Part shown: positions 39,908-50,030 of the stretch, piece after piece
How the letters are laid out: the number at the start of each line of letters is the position of its first letter
Position numbering within the stretch: position 1 is the stretch's first letter
Assembly: GCF_012034935.1 (NCBI RefSeq)
Contig: NZ_JAATEN010000001.1
Location: forward strand, 310,001 to 374,000
Source of the DNA: Streptomyces zingiberis
Lineage (GTDB): Bacteria > Actinomycetota > Actinomycetes > Streptomycetales > Streptomycetaceae
Direction of reading: 5' to 3'
DNA length: 64,000 nt
Made by a program: the position numbers and the translations under genes
The notes under the pieces: generated by a model
The model's database searches: none
What the model saw: only the letters and a program-made list of their open reading frames with translations
What the model was told of the DNA's origin: nothing

Positions 39908-40999
39908 TCAGCGGTCGAAATCCAGCTCCACCCGGTCCGTCGCCGGACGGGACTGGCAGGCCAGGACGTAGCCGGCGGCCAGCTCGTCGGGTTCCAGGGC
40001 GAAGTTGCGCTCCATCCGCACCTCGCCGGAGACCAGCAGGGCACGGCAGGTTCCACAGACCCCGCCCTTACAGGCGTAGGGGGCGTCCGGACGGTGGCGC
40101 ACCACGGTGTCCAGCAGTGGTTCGCCGCTCCGCACGGGCCAGTCGCCGGAGCGCCCGTCCAGGGTGACGGCCAGGGTCGCGTCGCCGTGGACGGCCGGTG
40201 CGGGGATCGCCGTCCGTGCGCCGGCCGCCGGGGCGCCGTCGACGTGGAAGATCTCCTGGTGCACCCGGTCCCGGGGCACGCCCAGGCCGCGCAGGGCCCG
40301 GAAGGCGCCGTCGACCAGGCCGTGCGGGCCGCAGAGGAACCAGCCGCCGATCCGTTCCACCGGGAGGAGGGCGGGGAGCAGCGCGGTGAGCCGCGCGGTG
40401 TCCAGCCGTCCGGAGGCGGGGCCGGTCTGCTGCTGTTCGCGGGAGAAGGTCTGCACCAGCTGGAGACGTTCGGGATACCGGTCCTTGAGGTCCGCCAGCT
40501 CCTCCAGGAACATCGCGGAGGCCGTGGTGCGGTCCGACCGGATCAGGCAGAAGCGGGCCTCCGGCTCCCGGGCCAGCAGGGTCGAGACGATGGAGAGCAC
40601 GGGGGTGATGCCGCTGCCGCCGGCCACGGCGGCGTAGTGGCCGGGGCGCGGTTCGAGGACGAACCGGCCCGAGGGTGGCATCACCTCCACGACGTCCCCG
40701 GGGGCCAGCTCCTTGAACGCGTAGGTCGAGAACGCGCCGCCCGCCACCAGACGGATGCCGACCCGCAGGGTCTTGGGACCGCCGGGCGAGGTCACCGGTG
40801 CGCAGATCGAGTAGGTGCGGCGGAGTTCCCGGCCGTCCGCGGACCGCGTCCGCAGGGTCAGATGCTGCCCCGGCCGGTGGCGGAAGCCGGCGCGGAGCCC
40901 GGCGGGAACGTCGAAGGTGACGGCGACCGCGTCGTCGGTGAGCGGTTCGACCGCGGCCACCCGCAGCGGGTGGAACGCGCCGTGCCGGGCCGCGGCCAT
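39908..40999 (-). CDS. paaE: Phenylacetyl-CoA epoxidase reductase PaaE
   Basis: A 363-residue electron-transfer subunit passing electrons from NADPH to the PaaABC oxygenase. The FAD domain holds RRTYSICAPV and the NAD(P) domain holds VAGGSGITPVLSI and GWFLCGPHGLV. The C-terminal 2Fe-2S ferredoxin domain carries CKGGVCGTC and a later Cys in VLACQS. The order FAD-NAD-Fe2S fits PaaE. It is the last gene of the paaABCDE operon; its ATG at 40999 is immediately next to the paaD stop. Convergent with the rhodanese gene. Confidence 0.95.
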   Translation of the reverse strand: MAAARHGAFHPLRVAAVEPLTDDAVAVTFDVPAGLRAGFRHRPGQHLTLRTRSADGRELRRTYSICAPVTSPGGPKTLRVGIRLVAGGAFSTYAFKELAPGDVVEVMPPSGRFVLEPRPGHYAAVAGGSGITPVLSIVSTLLAREPEARFCLIRSDRTTASAMFLEELADLKDRYPERLQLVQTFSREQQQTGPASGRLDTARLTALLPALLPVERIGGWFLCGPHGLVDGAFRALRGLGVPRDRVHQEIFHVDGAPAAGARTAIPAPAVHGDATLAVTLDGRSGDWPVRSGEPLLDTVVRHRPDAPYACKGGVCGTCRALLVSGEVRMERNFALEPDELAAGYVLACQSRPATDRVELDFDR

Positions 41000-41506
41000 C
41001 TACAACTCCTTGAAGTGGTCGAAGGGTTCGCGGCAGGAGTCGCAGCGGCGCAGAGCCTTGCACGCGGTCGAGGAGAAGCGGCTGAGCAGCGAGGTGGTGG
41101 TCGAGCCGCAGTGCGGGCAGCGCAGCGCCAGGTCCACGGGGACGGGGCCGTCCGTGGCGGCTCCACCGGTGGGGCGGGGCGGGGCTATGCCGGACTCGGC
41201 GAGTTTGCGCCGCCCTTCCGCGCTGATGGCGTCCGTGGTCCAGGGCGGGGAGAGCACCGTGCGCACGGTGACCTCGGGGATGCCGTCCGCCCGCAGAACG
41301 CGCTCGATGTCCGAGGCCATCGCCTCCACGGCGGGACACCCGGTGTAGGTGGGGGTCAGCTCCACCTCGACCCGGCCCGGGCCGAGCAGCCGGAGGCCCC
41401 GGACCACGCCGAGCTCCGCGAGGGTCACCACCGGCAGCTCCGGGTCGGGCACGGAGCCGGCCAGTTCCCGCAGCCGCTCCTCCAGCGGGGTGGGCGCGGC
41501 GGTCAC
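41000..41506 (-). CDS. paaD: Phenylacetyl-CoA epoxidase maturation protein PaaD
   Basis: A 168-residue protein. The N-terminal 100 residues form the MIP18/DUF59 domain (VPDPELPVVTLAELGVVRG, YTGCPAVEAM), followed by a zinc-ribbon tail with CPHCGS, STACKALRRC and CDSC. PaaD is needed for assembly of the epoxidase, probably by supplying iron-sulfur to PaaE. GTG at 41506 overlaps the paaC stop as GTGA, which fixes the start inside a much longer open frame. Confidence 0.94.
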   Translation of the reverse strand: MTAAPTPLEERLRELAGSVPDPELPVVTLAELGVVRGLRLLGPGRVEVELTPTYTGCPAVEAMASDIERVLRADGIPEVTVRTVLSPPWTTDAISAEGRRKLAESGIAPPRPTGGAATDGPVPVDLALRCPHCGSTTTSLLSRFSSTACKALRRCDSCREPFDHFKEL

Positions 41507-42381
41507 CAGGAGGCTCCGGGATGGCTGCGGTGGAGGTGCTGCATCTCGGCCAGCATCCGGCCGAAGGGCTCCGTGTGCAGGCCCTGCCGCCCGGCTCCGG
41601 CCGCCCAGGCACCGTGGCGCGGCCCGTCCGGGACGGAGAGCGTGGCCCGCCCGAGCACGGACGCGATCCGCTCCAGCCACTCCGCCTCCATCGCGGCCGG
41701 AGCGGCGGGGTCGAGCCCGAGCCCTTCCAGCGGCTGGAACAGCTCGCCGGTGAAGCGCCACAGGCCGTTCACGGCGGCGGACATCCGGCGGTGGCTCTCC
41801 TCCGTGCCGTCCCCGAGCCGCAGGGTCCACTGCTCGGCGTGGTCCCGGTGGTAGGCGACCTCTTTGACGGCCTTGGCCGCGACGGCGGCGAACGGGCCCC
41901 CGCCGGCGGCGAGCCGCGTGTACAGCAGTTCCTGGTGGACGGAGAAGTAGAGCTGGCGGGCGATGGTCACGGCGAAGTCGCCGTTCGGCTGTTCGACCAG
42001 CTGGACGTTGCGGAAGGCGCGCTCCTCGCGGAGGTAGGCGAGCTCGTCCTCGTCGCCGGCGAGGGAGAGCAGCAGCCGGGCCTGGCCGAGCAGGTCCAGC
42101 GCGATGTTGGCGAGCGCGACCTCCTCCTCCAGCACCGGGGCGTGACCCGCCCACTCCGCCAGCCGGTGGGAGAGGACGAGCGCGTCGTCACCGAGGGCGA
42201 GGGCCGCCGTGGCGGGGGCACCGGTGAGACGCGGCTCCCCGGTGGGGCGGGCCACGCCGCTCCTCGCCCCGATCCCGGGGTCGTTCGCCCGGCTCGCCGT
42301 GCCGTTCGCCGGCCCGTTCGCCGGCCCGGTCGCCGCGGAGGCGCCCGGGCCGTGGTCCGCCGTCATCGGGGTGGTGCTCAC
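41503..42381 (-). CDS. paaC: Phenylacetyl-CoA epoxidase structural subunit PaaC
   Basis: A 292-residue ferritin-like helical subunit that partners PaaA but lacks a working di-iron site. The first 45 residues are a low-complexity Ala/Gly/Asn arm (GPANGPANG repeats) unlike typical PaaC. The family core starts at about 50 with ALALGDDALVLSHRLAEW and includes ALDLLGQARLLLSLAGDEDELAYLREE and EVAYHRDHAEQWTLRLGDGTEES. GTG at 42381 overlaps the paaB stop. Confidence 0.94.
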   Translation of the reverse strand: MSTTPMTADHGPGASAATGPANGPANGTASRANDPGIGARSGVARPTGEPRLTGAPATAALALGDDALVLSHRLAEWAGHAPVLEEEVALANIALDLLGQARLLLSLAGDEDELAYLREERAFRNVQLVEQPNGDFAVTIARQLYFSVHQELLYTRLAAGGGPFAAVAAKAVKEVAYHRDHAEQWTLRLGDGTEESHRRMSAAVNGLWRFTGELFQPLEGLGLDPAAPAAMEAEWLERIASVLGRATLSVPDGPRHGAWAAGAGRQGLHTEPFGRMLAEMQHLHRSHPGASW

Positions 42382-42661
42382 AGGTGCCGCACCCCCTCGG
42401 GGATGTCGTAGAAGGTCGGATGGCGGTAGGGCTTGTCGGCCGCGGGGTCGAAGAAGGCGTCCTTCTCGTCGGGCGAGGAGGCGGCCACGGCCGCCGAGGG
42501 CACGACCCAGATCGAGACGCCCTCGGCCCGACGGGTGTAGAGATCGCGGGCGTTGCGCAGGGCCAGCTCGGCGTCCGGGGCGTGCAGGGAACCGGCGTGG
42601 GTGTGGGAGAGGCCGCGCCTGCTCCGCACGAAGACCTCCCAGAGCGGCCAGTCGTCGTGGC

Positions 42662-42665
<4 letters not shown>
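42378..42665 (-). CDS. paaB: Phenylacetyl-CoA epoxidase subunit PaaB
   Basis: A 95-residue small subunit that bridges PaaAC dimers. It reads [21 protein letters not shown] near the start, then the conserved [16 protein letters not shown] and VWVVPS-like IWVVPSAA, and ends [16 protein letters not shown]. Full length for the family. ATG at 42665 overlaps the paaA stop, and its own stop overlaps paaC, so the subunits are made together. Confidence 0.96.
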
Positions 42666-43858
<1,193 letters not shown>

Positions 43859-44027
43859 CTCACCCCTCCAGCCCGTGATTCCGGTCGTGTCGTGTCGTGG
43901 TGTGCGGTCGTGGTGTGCGGTCGTGGGGGTCCGTCCTGCGCCCCCGCCGACGGGTGGGAGCCGGGCGGGCCCCGGGCAACAGGCCCCGCGGACACCCCAC
44001 GGGCCGTCACCGAGGCGCCGGAGAGCC

Positions 44028-44047
44028 TACCGACCGATCGTTCGGTT
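44028..44047. promoter_or_regulatory. PaaR-like operator in the paaA promoter
   Basis: TACCGACCGATCGTTCGGTT, a near-palindrome with core ACCGATCGTTCGGT at 44033-44046. The same 20-mer occurs in reverse orientation at 52172-52191. The core fits ACCGnnCGnnCGGT, the form I recall for actinobacterial PaaR sites. It sits between -35 and -10 of the paaA promoter, the right place for repression. Confidence 0.75.
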
Positions 44048-44081
44048 CAATGGTGCGGTGGCCGCTGTGGGGTGTCAAGGC

Positions 44082-44090
44082 TGTGGATAA
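44082..44090 (-). promoter_or_regulatory. Perfect DnaA box
   Basis: TGTGGATAA, the reverse complement of TTATCCACA, in the paaA / DUF5819 intergenic region, 35 bases from the PaaR-like operator. Confidence 0.7.
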
Positions 44091-44196
44091 CCTGACCGGC
44101 CCCACCCGGACGCGGCGCGCTGAGTACCGTTCTCCGGGAGCACCGGGCCGGGGGGAAGGCCCGAGGCGGAGGACAGGCGGCCAGGGGAGAGGCGCG

Positions 44197-44940
44197 ATGG
44201 AGCACACGGAGCAGCGGGGGACGGCGCCGCCCGCCGGGGTGGGCGCGCTCTCCCTCCCCGCCAGGGTGGCGGTGGCGGTGGTGCTGGGAATCGTCACGGT
44301 GGCCGCACTGGCCCATCTGACGCTGGTCTTTCTGCACGTGGCCCCGGAGAACGCGGTCTCCGCGCGCCACCGTGAGGTCGTGAGCGGATACGTCTACCCG
44401 GAGTTCGAGCAGAACTGGAAGCTGTTCGCGCCCAACCCCCTTCAGCAGAACGTCGCCGTGCAGGCGCGCGCCGAGGTGGTGGCGCGGGACGGCGGCGTGA
44501 CCGTCACCGCCTGGACGAATCTCACCGCCCGGGACGCCGAGGCGATCCGGCACAACCTCTTCCCCAGCCACGTCAATCAGAACGAACTCCGCCGGGCCTG
44601 GGACTTCTTCACCGGTTCCCACGACGAACGCGACCGCCCCCAGGGGCCGCGCGGCGCGCTCTCCGAGGAGTACCTGCGGCGCATCGTCCTCTCCCGGATC
44701 GGACCGGAGACGGCCTCCACCCGGGTACGGAAGATCCAGGTCCGCTCCGCGGTCACCCCCGTCCCCCCGCCCGTCTGGGCCCCGGGGGCGGACGGGACGT
44801 CCGGCTCGGGTGACCGGACGGACGGGGACCGGTCCGCCACCGGTACGACATACCGCACCCTCCCCTGGTGGAAGGTGACCCCCGGGGACGTCCCCGGCAC
44901 CGGCGGCGCCGGACGGGCCGCCGTGGTGGGTGGCCCGTGA
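44197..44940 (+). CDS. DUF5819 family membrane-anchored protein
   Basis: A 247-residue protein with one N-terminal span (about 25-48, VAVAVVLGIVTVAALAHLTLV) and an outside domain. It contains the motif EFEQNWKLFAPNPLQQNVAVQAR that marks DUF5819, then WTNLTARDAEAIRHNLFPSH and a helical region. The last 70 residues are Pro/Gly/Thr-rich. ATG 44197 follows GGGGAGAGG. The stop overlaps the GTG of the HTTM gene. The same pair occurs in other actinomycetes, suggesting that DUF5819 works with the HTTM membrane enzyme; function unknown. Confidence 0.85.
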   Translation: MEHTEQRGTAPPAGVGALSLPARVAVAVVLGIVTVAALAHLTLVFLHVAPENAVSARHREVVSGYVYPEFEQNWKLFAPNPLQQNVAVQARAEVVARDGGVTVTAWTNLTARDAEAIRHNLFPSHVNQNELRRAWDFFTGSHDERDRPQGPRGALSEEYLRRIVLSRIGPETASTRVRKIQVRSAVTPVPPPVWAPGADGTSGSGDRTDGDRSATGTTYRTLPWWKVTPGDVPGTGGAGRAAVVGGP

Positions 44941-46340
44941 GCGCGGCGGACGGTGGTGCCACGAGGACCGGTGACGGCGGAGCGCCGGCCCGGGGCGGAA
45001 CGCGGGAACAACGGGGCGGAACGCCGGGAGACGGCGGGAGCGGAAGCGGTGGACCGAGCGCGATGAGCCTGACCGGAATCCGTGCCGCCCTCGCACGCGG
45101 CGTCGAACGGGTCACCGGCACCGCGCTGGGCCCGTACCAGGCCGCCGTGGTGCGGATCGGTTTCTCCTTCACCTGGCTGGGGTTCCTGCTCCGCGAGTGG
45201 CCGCACCGCCGGGAGCTCTACGGCCCGGACGGCCCGTGGAGCTGGGCGATGGCCCGGCAGCTCATCAGCGGGAACGGCGCGTTCACCACGCTGATGTGGT
45301 CGGACGGCACGCTGTGGTTCGAGTGCGTCTATCTGCTCTCCGTGATCTCCAGCGTCCTGCTGCTGCTCGGCTGGCGGACCCGCGCCTCGTCCGTCCTGTT
45401 CATGGTGGGCGTGCTGTCCCTGCAGAACCGCAGCGTCTTCATGGGGGACGGCGGGGACAACGTCGTCCACCTCATGGCGATGTACCTGGTCCTGACGCGC
45501 TGCGCGCGGGTCTGGTCGCTCGACGCCCGCCGGGCGCGGAGACGGGCCCCGGCCGGCGGCGGGGCGGCGCCCCCCCGGGACGTCACCGGTGTGGCCCTCT
45601 GGGCGCTGCTCGGGGCGGCGCTCGTGGTGGCCACCCTGGTGCCCGGCGTCTCTCCGGGGTGGGCGGCGGTCTTCTGGGGGCTCTGGCTGGTCCAGGCCCT
45701 GTGGTGGGCGGTGTGCCGCCACGCGCCCCGCGGTGAACTGCGCACGGTGCTCGACATGACCGGCAACCTGGTGCACAACGCCGGACTCTTCGTGATCATG
45801 GCCGAGGTCTGCCTGATCTACGCGACGGCGGGCTGGTACAAGGTGCAGGGCTCGCGCTGGCAGGACGGCACCGCGCTGCACTACCCGCTCCACCTCGACT
45901 ACTTCACCCCTTGGCCCGCCCTCTCCGAGGTGCTCGGCTCCAGCGGCCTGCTGGTCACGGCGATCACCTACGGCACGGTGATCGTGCAGGTGGCCTTCCC
46001 GTTCACCCTGGTCAACCGGCGGGTCAAGAACGTGCTGCTGGCCGTGATGATGACCGAGCACCTCGCCATCTCCGTCGTGCTCGGCCTGCCGTTCTTCTCC
46101 CTCGCCATGATCGCGGCGGACGCGGTCTTCCTGCCGACCGTCTTCCTCCTCGCCACCGGGCGGATCGCCGGAGGGGCCACGGCGCGGCTCCGCGCCCGGC
46201 TCCCCGGCGGGGGCCGGCGCGGCGGCGGCGACGACGGCCACCCGCGGGGTGAGGACGGCGACGGGCACGGTGACGGGGGCCGGGACGGGCCACCGGCCGG
46301 CGACGGCGGGCGGCGGGAGCCCCGTACCCTCGTCGGGTGA
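44937..46340 (+). CDS. HTTM-domain membrane protein (vitamin K gamma-carboxylase-like)
   Basis: A 467-residue polytopic protein. Residues 1-45 are a Gly-rich cytoplasmic arm. Then come many spans with the HTTM family pattern: VVRIGFSFTWLGFLLREWPHR, the loop GDGGDNVVHLMAMYL, AEVCLIYATAGWYKVQG-SRWQDGTALHY, and VAFPFTLVNRRVKNVLLAVMM. HTTM proteins are related to vitamin K-dependent gamma-glutamyl carboxylase; bacterial members have no proven substrate. The tail of 60 residues is Gly/Asp-rich and acidic. GTG 44937 overlaps the DUF5819 stop, and the stop overlaps the SpoU gene, so the three are coupled. Confidence 0.88.
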   Translation: MSAADGGATRTGDGGAPARGGTREQRGGTPGDGGSGSGGPSAMSLTGIRAALARGVERVTGTALGPYQAAVVRIGFSFTWLGFLLREWPHRRELYGPDGPWSWAMARQLISGNGAFTTLMWSDGTLWFECVYLLSVISSVLLLLGWRTRASSVLFMVGVLSLQNRSVFMGDGGDNVVHLMAMYLVLTRCARVWSLDARRARRRAPAGGGAAPPRDVTGVALWALLGAALVVATLVPGVSPGWAAVFWGLWLVQALWWAVCRHAPRGELRTVLDMTGNLVHNAGLFVIMAEVCLIYATAGWYKVQGSRWQDGTALHYPLHLDYFTPWPALSEVLGSSGLLVTAITYGTVIVQVAFPFTLVNRRVKNVLLAVMMTEHLAISVVLGLPFFSLAMIAADAVFLPTVFLLATGRIAGGATARLRARLPGGGRRGGGDDGHPRGEDGDGHGDGGRDGPPAGDGGRREPRTLVG

Positions 46341-47161
46341 GCAGCGAGCACCCTCCCGGCCCGCCCCCGGGCCCCCTTGACGGAACGCGGCGGCCGACGG
46401 CACCGGAGGACTCCCGTCCGGACCCGGCCGCCCCGGCCGGTGCGGCCCGGGACGGGGCATCCCCCGGCGGGACGGCGCCCGGCGGGAACGGTCAGGCCGG
46501 GACCGGCGGGCACGAGGCGACCCACGGTGAGCCGGTCCAGTACGACGAGGGCTTCGGGCCCGGGAGCGTCGGCGTCGGCCCGCATCCGCGGCCGTGGCCC
46601 GCCGGGGACCACTGGGACCCGGAACTGCTGGCGCACGGCGACCGCCGCAACGTCGTCGACGGGTACCGCTACTGGACGCGCGAGGCGATCGTCGCGGACC
46701 TCGACACCCGGCGCCACGACTTCCACGTCGCCGTCGAGAACTGGGGGCACGACTTCAACATCGGATCGGTGGTGCGCACCGCCAACGCCTTCCTGGCGAA
46801 GGAGGTGCACATCGTCGGCCGCCGGCGCTGGAACCGGCGGGGCGCGATGGTCACCGACCGTTACCAGCACGTCCGGCACCACCCCGACACGGCCTCCCTC
46901 ACCGCCTGGGCCGCCGCCGAGGAACTGCCGGTCATCGGCGTGGACAATCTGCCGGGCGCGGTGCCGCTGGAGACCACGGAGCTGCCCCGCCGCTGTGTGC
47001 TGCTCTTCGGGCAGGAGGGGCCGGGGCTGACGGAGGAGGCACGGAAACACGCGGCCCTGGTGTGCTCGATCGCGCAGTTCGGCTCCACGCGGTCGATCAA
47101 CGCGGGCGCCGCGGCCGCCATCGCCATGCACAGCTGGGTACGGACCCACCTCTTCGGCTGA
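46337..47161 (+). CDS. SpoU/TrmH-family RNA 2'-O-methyltransferase
   Basis: A 274-residue SPOUT methyltransferase that methylates ribose in rRNA or tRNA with SAM. The first 95 residues are a disordered Gly/Pro arm. The knot domain shows motif 1 VENWGHDFNIGSVVRTANAF, motif 2 CVLLFGQEGPGLTEEA and motif 3 CSIAQFGSTRSINAGAAAAIAMH. GTG 46337 overlaps the HTTM stop by 4 bases. The exact target nucleotide is not readable; TrmH-like tRNA G18 or an rRNA site are both possible. Confidence 0.92.
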   Translation: MSSEHPPGPPPGPLDGTRRPTAPEDSRPDPAAPAGAARDGASPGGTAPGGNGQAGTGGHEATHGEPVQYDEGFGPGSVGVGPHPRPWPAGDHWDPELLAHGDRRNVVDGYRYWTREAIVADLDTRRHDFHVAVENWGHDFNIGSVVRTANAFLAKEVHIVGRRRWNRRGAMVTDRYQHVRHHPDTASLTAWAAAEELPVIGVDNLPGAVPLETTELPRRCVLLFGQEGPGLTEEARKHAALVCSIAQFGSTRSINAGAAAAIAMHSWVRTHLFG

Positions 47162-47416
47162 CGCGGCGGGCGGGGAAGCGGCAGCCAGGCGTCCGGGGGA
47201 GGCGGCGGGGCCACGGCGACCGGCGCCGACCGGCCGCGCGGACGGCGGGCCGTGGCAGGCGGGCCACTGACGGCCGGCCACTGACCCACTGACGGCACGC
47301 CGCAGGCCGCGGGAGAGCAGGCCGGGAAGCAGGCCGTGCGAACGCAGGCCGGGAAGCTGGCCGCGTACCGCGCCGGGCGCCGGTCCACCTCCGGAGCCCG
47401 CCGGGAGCGGCGCCGA

Positions 47417-48808
47417 TCAGCCGCCGGGGCCACCCGCCGCGTCCAGTACGCGCTCCGCCACCCGCACCGAATCCACCAGCGGGTGCAGCGCCAGCGCGCG
47501 TACCGCCGCCCGGCGGGAACCGCTCGCGGCGGCCTCGATGGCCGCCTCCTCCACCGCCTTCAGCGTCAGCATCAGCCCCAGCTGGTCCGGGGCGACCGGG
47601 CCGGTGGCCAGCGGGCGCGCCCCGCCGGCGTCCACCAGGCAGGGGACCTCCACCACCGACTCCGGGGCGAGCCCCGGGACGGCCGAGCCGTTCGGCACGT
47701 CGAGGATCAGCTTGGTCCGCTCGTTCCGGGAGATGGCCCGCATCAGCGCCAGGGCGACCTGGTCGTATCCGCCGCCGTCGAGGTCACAGGCGTCGCGCTG
47801 CCAGCCGCCCGTCGCGGCGCGGCTCTCCGCCATGTAGGTCTCCTCGCGGGCGCGGCGGGTGCGCTCCCAGACCTCGTACGGGTCCGGCGGGCCGTCCCCC
47901 ACCCGCTCCGGGGCTTCCGTGCCGGGGGCTTCCGCGCCGGGGTAGAAGCGGGCCTGCTGCTCCAGGACGACCTCGCCGCGGGTGGCCCCGGCGTCCCGCA
48001 GGGCGGCCACCGTCTCCCGGTTGAAGTAGTAGTAGTGCAGATACTCGTTGGGCAGGGCGCCGAGCGTGCGGAGCCAGTCGGCGCCGAAGAGCCGGCCCTC
48101 CTCGAAGGACTCCAGGGCCGCGCGGTCGGCGAGCAGCCGCGGCAGCAGATCGCGGCCGTCCACCGTCAGCCGGCGCAGCCAGCCGAGGTGGTTGAGGCCC
48201 ACGTAGTCGAAGTCGGCGCGCTCCGGGTCGGCTCCGGCGGCGCGTGCGGCGCGCCTGCACAACCCCACCGGCGAGTCGCAGATGCCGATGACCCGGCCCG
48301 GCATCCCCCGGCCGGCGAGTACCCGGTCCATCGCCTCGGTGACCATGCCCGCCGGATTGGTGAAGTTGACGACCCACGCCTGCGGGGCGACGGCCGCCAC
48401 GCGCTCGGCGATCCGCACCGCCACCGGGAGCGTGCGCAGCCCGTAGAGCACCCCGCCGGCGCCCACGGTCTCCTGGCCCAGCACCCCCTCGGCCAGGGGG
48501 ATCCGTTCGTCGCGCACCCGGCCCGCCAGGCCGCCGACGCGGATCGCGGAGAAGACGAAGTCGGCGCCGCGCAACGCGTCGTCGAGGCCGGTGGCGAGCC
48601 GCACGGCGGGCGCCGGGCCGCCGGGGCCCTCGGCGTGCCGGGCGGCCTGCCGGGCGAGCACGGCGGCGACGGTCTCCAGGCGCCCCCGGTCGGTGTCGTA
48701 CAGCACCACTTCGGTGCAGCGGCCCGCGGGGTCGCCGCTGTCGCCGAGCAGCGCCCGGTAGACCAGCGGTACCCGGAACCCGCCCCCGCCCAGCACGGTC
48801 AGCCTCAT
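47417..48808 (-). CDS. Family 4 glycosidase (6-phospho-beta-glucosidase type)
   Basis: A 463-residue NAD- and metal-dependent hydrolase. The Rossmann start is LTVLGGGGFRVPLVYRALL. GH4 landmarks are NFTNPAGMVTEAM, the metal-binding Cys in GICDSPVGLC, and DYVGLNHLGW with the metal-binding His. The catalytic oxidation-elimination mechanism is a family property. ATG at 48808 follows GAGGTGG. It is divergent from a PfkB-type sugar kinase with only 85 bases between, so the two may act on one substrate. No PTS or ABC importer is adjacent, which is unusual for a phospho-glycosidase. Confidence 0.9.
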   Translation of the reverse strand: MRLTVLGGGGFRVPLVYRALLGDSGDPAGRCTEVVLYDTDRGRLETVAAVLARQAARHAEGPGGPAPAVRLATGLDDALRGADFVFSAIRVGGLAGRVRDERIPLAEGVLGQETVGAGGVLYGLRTLPVAVRIAERVAAVAPQAWVVNFTNPAGMVTEAMDRVLAGRGMPGRVIGICDSPVGLCRRAARAAGADPERADFDYVGLNHLGWLRRLTVDGRDLLPRLLADRAALESFEEGRLFGADWLRTLGALPNEYLHYYYFNRETVAALRDAGATRGEVVLEQQARFYPGAEAPGTEAPERVGDGPPDPYEVWERTRRAREETYMAESRAATGGWQRDACDLDGGGYDQVALALMRAISRNERTKLILDVPNGSAVPGLAPESVVEVPCLVDAGGARPLATGPVAPDQLGLMLTLKAVEEAAIEAAASGSRRAAVRALALHPLVDSVRVAERVLDAAGGPGG

Positions 48809-48893
48809 GACCGGCCACCTCACCCTTCGGCGCCTCGTCGGTTCCCCGGGGGCCGCCCATCGGCCACCGGGTGTCCGCCACACTAGTGACAGG

Positions 48894-50030
48894 ATGAGCG
48901 AGAGGGGCACGAGTGCGTTGAGTAACACCGGAACCGCCCACCCGGCGCCGTCGCGGTCGCCGATCGACCCGCTGGCCGCCGTGCGCCGGGACGGCGACCC
49001 CCCGACGGATGTCTTCCTCACCGGCACCGTCTTCCTCGACATCGTCTTCACCGGCCTCGACCACGCGCCGGTCCGCGGCACCGAGACCTGGGCCCGCGGC
49101 ATGGGCTCCAGCCCCGGCGGCGCGGCGAACATGGCGACGGCGCTGCGCCGCCTGGGGCTGCGCACCTCCCTCGCCGCGGCCTTCGGGGACGACGTCTACG
49201 GGGACTACTGCTGGGAGAGCCTGGCCGACTGCGAGGGCATCGACCTCGGGCCCTCCCACCGCGCCCCCGGCTGGCACTCGCCGGTCACGGTCTCCATGGC
49301 GTACGAGGGCGAGCGGACGATGGTCTCGCACGGGCACGTGGCGCCCACGCCCTGCGTGAGCGTCGCCGAACGGCCGCGCTCCCTGGCCTGTGTGGCCTCG
49401 CTGGACCCGGGGCGGCGGCTGGACGACTGGGTACGCCGGGCGCACGGGGAGGGCAGCCGGGTCTTCGCCGACGTGGGCTGGGACGGCAGCGGCGCCTGGG
49501 ACCCGGACACCCTCGCCGACCTGACCCACTGCCACGCCTTCCTCCCCAACGCCGCCGAGGCGCAGCACTACACCCGGACCGACTCCCCCGAGGCGGCGGT
49601 GCGGGCGCTCGCCGAGCTGGTGCCCGTGGCCGTGGTCACCAAGGGGGCCGCCGGCGCGGTCGCCGTCGACTCGGTCACCGGAGAGAGCGCGGAGGTGCCG
49701 GCCCTGCGGGTGGAGTCGCTGGATCCCACCGGCGCCGGTGACGTCTTCATGGCCGGCTTCATCACCGGCACCCTGGCCGGCTGGCCGCTCACCGACCGGC
49801 TGGCCTTCGCCAATCTGACCGCGGCCCTGTCCGTGCAGCACTTCGGCGGTTCGCTCTCCGCCCCCGGCTGGGCGGAGGTCGCCGCCTGGTGGCAGTACGC
49901 CACCAAGTGCGGTGGGCAGCCCGAGGAGGTGATGCGGCGCTACCGCTTCCTCGGCGACCTGCTGCCGGCGGGCACCTCGGACTGGCCCCTGCGCCGGGCC
50001 ACCCCGACCATCGGCTTCCGCCCTTCCTGA
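48894..50030 (+). CDS. PfkB-family carbohydrate kinase
   Basis: A 378-residue sugar or nucleoside kinase. The N-terminal 45 residues are Ser/Pro-rich. Substrate region GSSPGGAANMATALRRLGLRTS, then the ATP/catalytic signature DPTGAGDVFMAGF with its catalytic Asp near the C-terminus. ATG 48894 follows ACAGG; a strong ribosome site is lacking, so the start may be at or near the transcription start. The sugar specificity cannot be told. Divergent from the GH4 gene. Confidence 0.9.
   Translation: MSERGTSALSNTGTAHPAPSRSPIDPLAAVRRDGDPPTDVFLTGTVFLDIVFTGLDHAPVRGTETWARGMGSSPGGAANMATALRRLGLRTSLAAAFGDDVYGDYCWESLADCEGIDLGPSHRAPGWHSPVTVSMAYEGERTMVSHGHVAPTPCVSVAERPRSLACVASLDPGRRLDDWVRRAHGEGSRVFADVGWDGSGAWDPDTLADLTHCHAFLPNAAEAQHYTRTDSPEAAVRALAELVPVAVVTKGAAGAVAVDSVTGESAEVPALRVESLDPTGAGDVFMAGFITGTLAGWPLTDRLAFANLTAALSVQHFGGSLSAPGWAEVAAWWQYATKCGGQPEEVMRRYRFLGDLLPAGTSDWPLRRATPTIGFRPS

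Larger units (their letters stand above)
43859..44196. promoter_or_regulatory. Divergent control region paaA / DUF5819 gene
   Basis: 338 bases. Minus-strand promoter candidate for paaA: -35 TTGAAC (44050-44045) and -10 TAGGCT (44029-44024), with the operator between. A perfect DnaA box TGTGGATAA lies at 44082-44090. From 43885 to 43930 there are GTCGTGTCGTGTCGTG and TGTGCGGTCGTGG repeats in the paaA leader. Confidence 0.5.
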
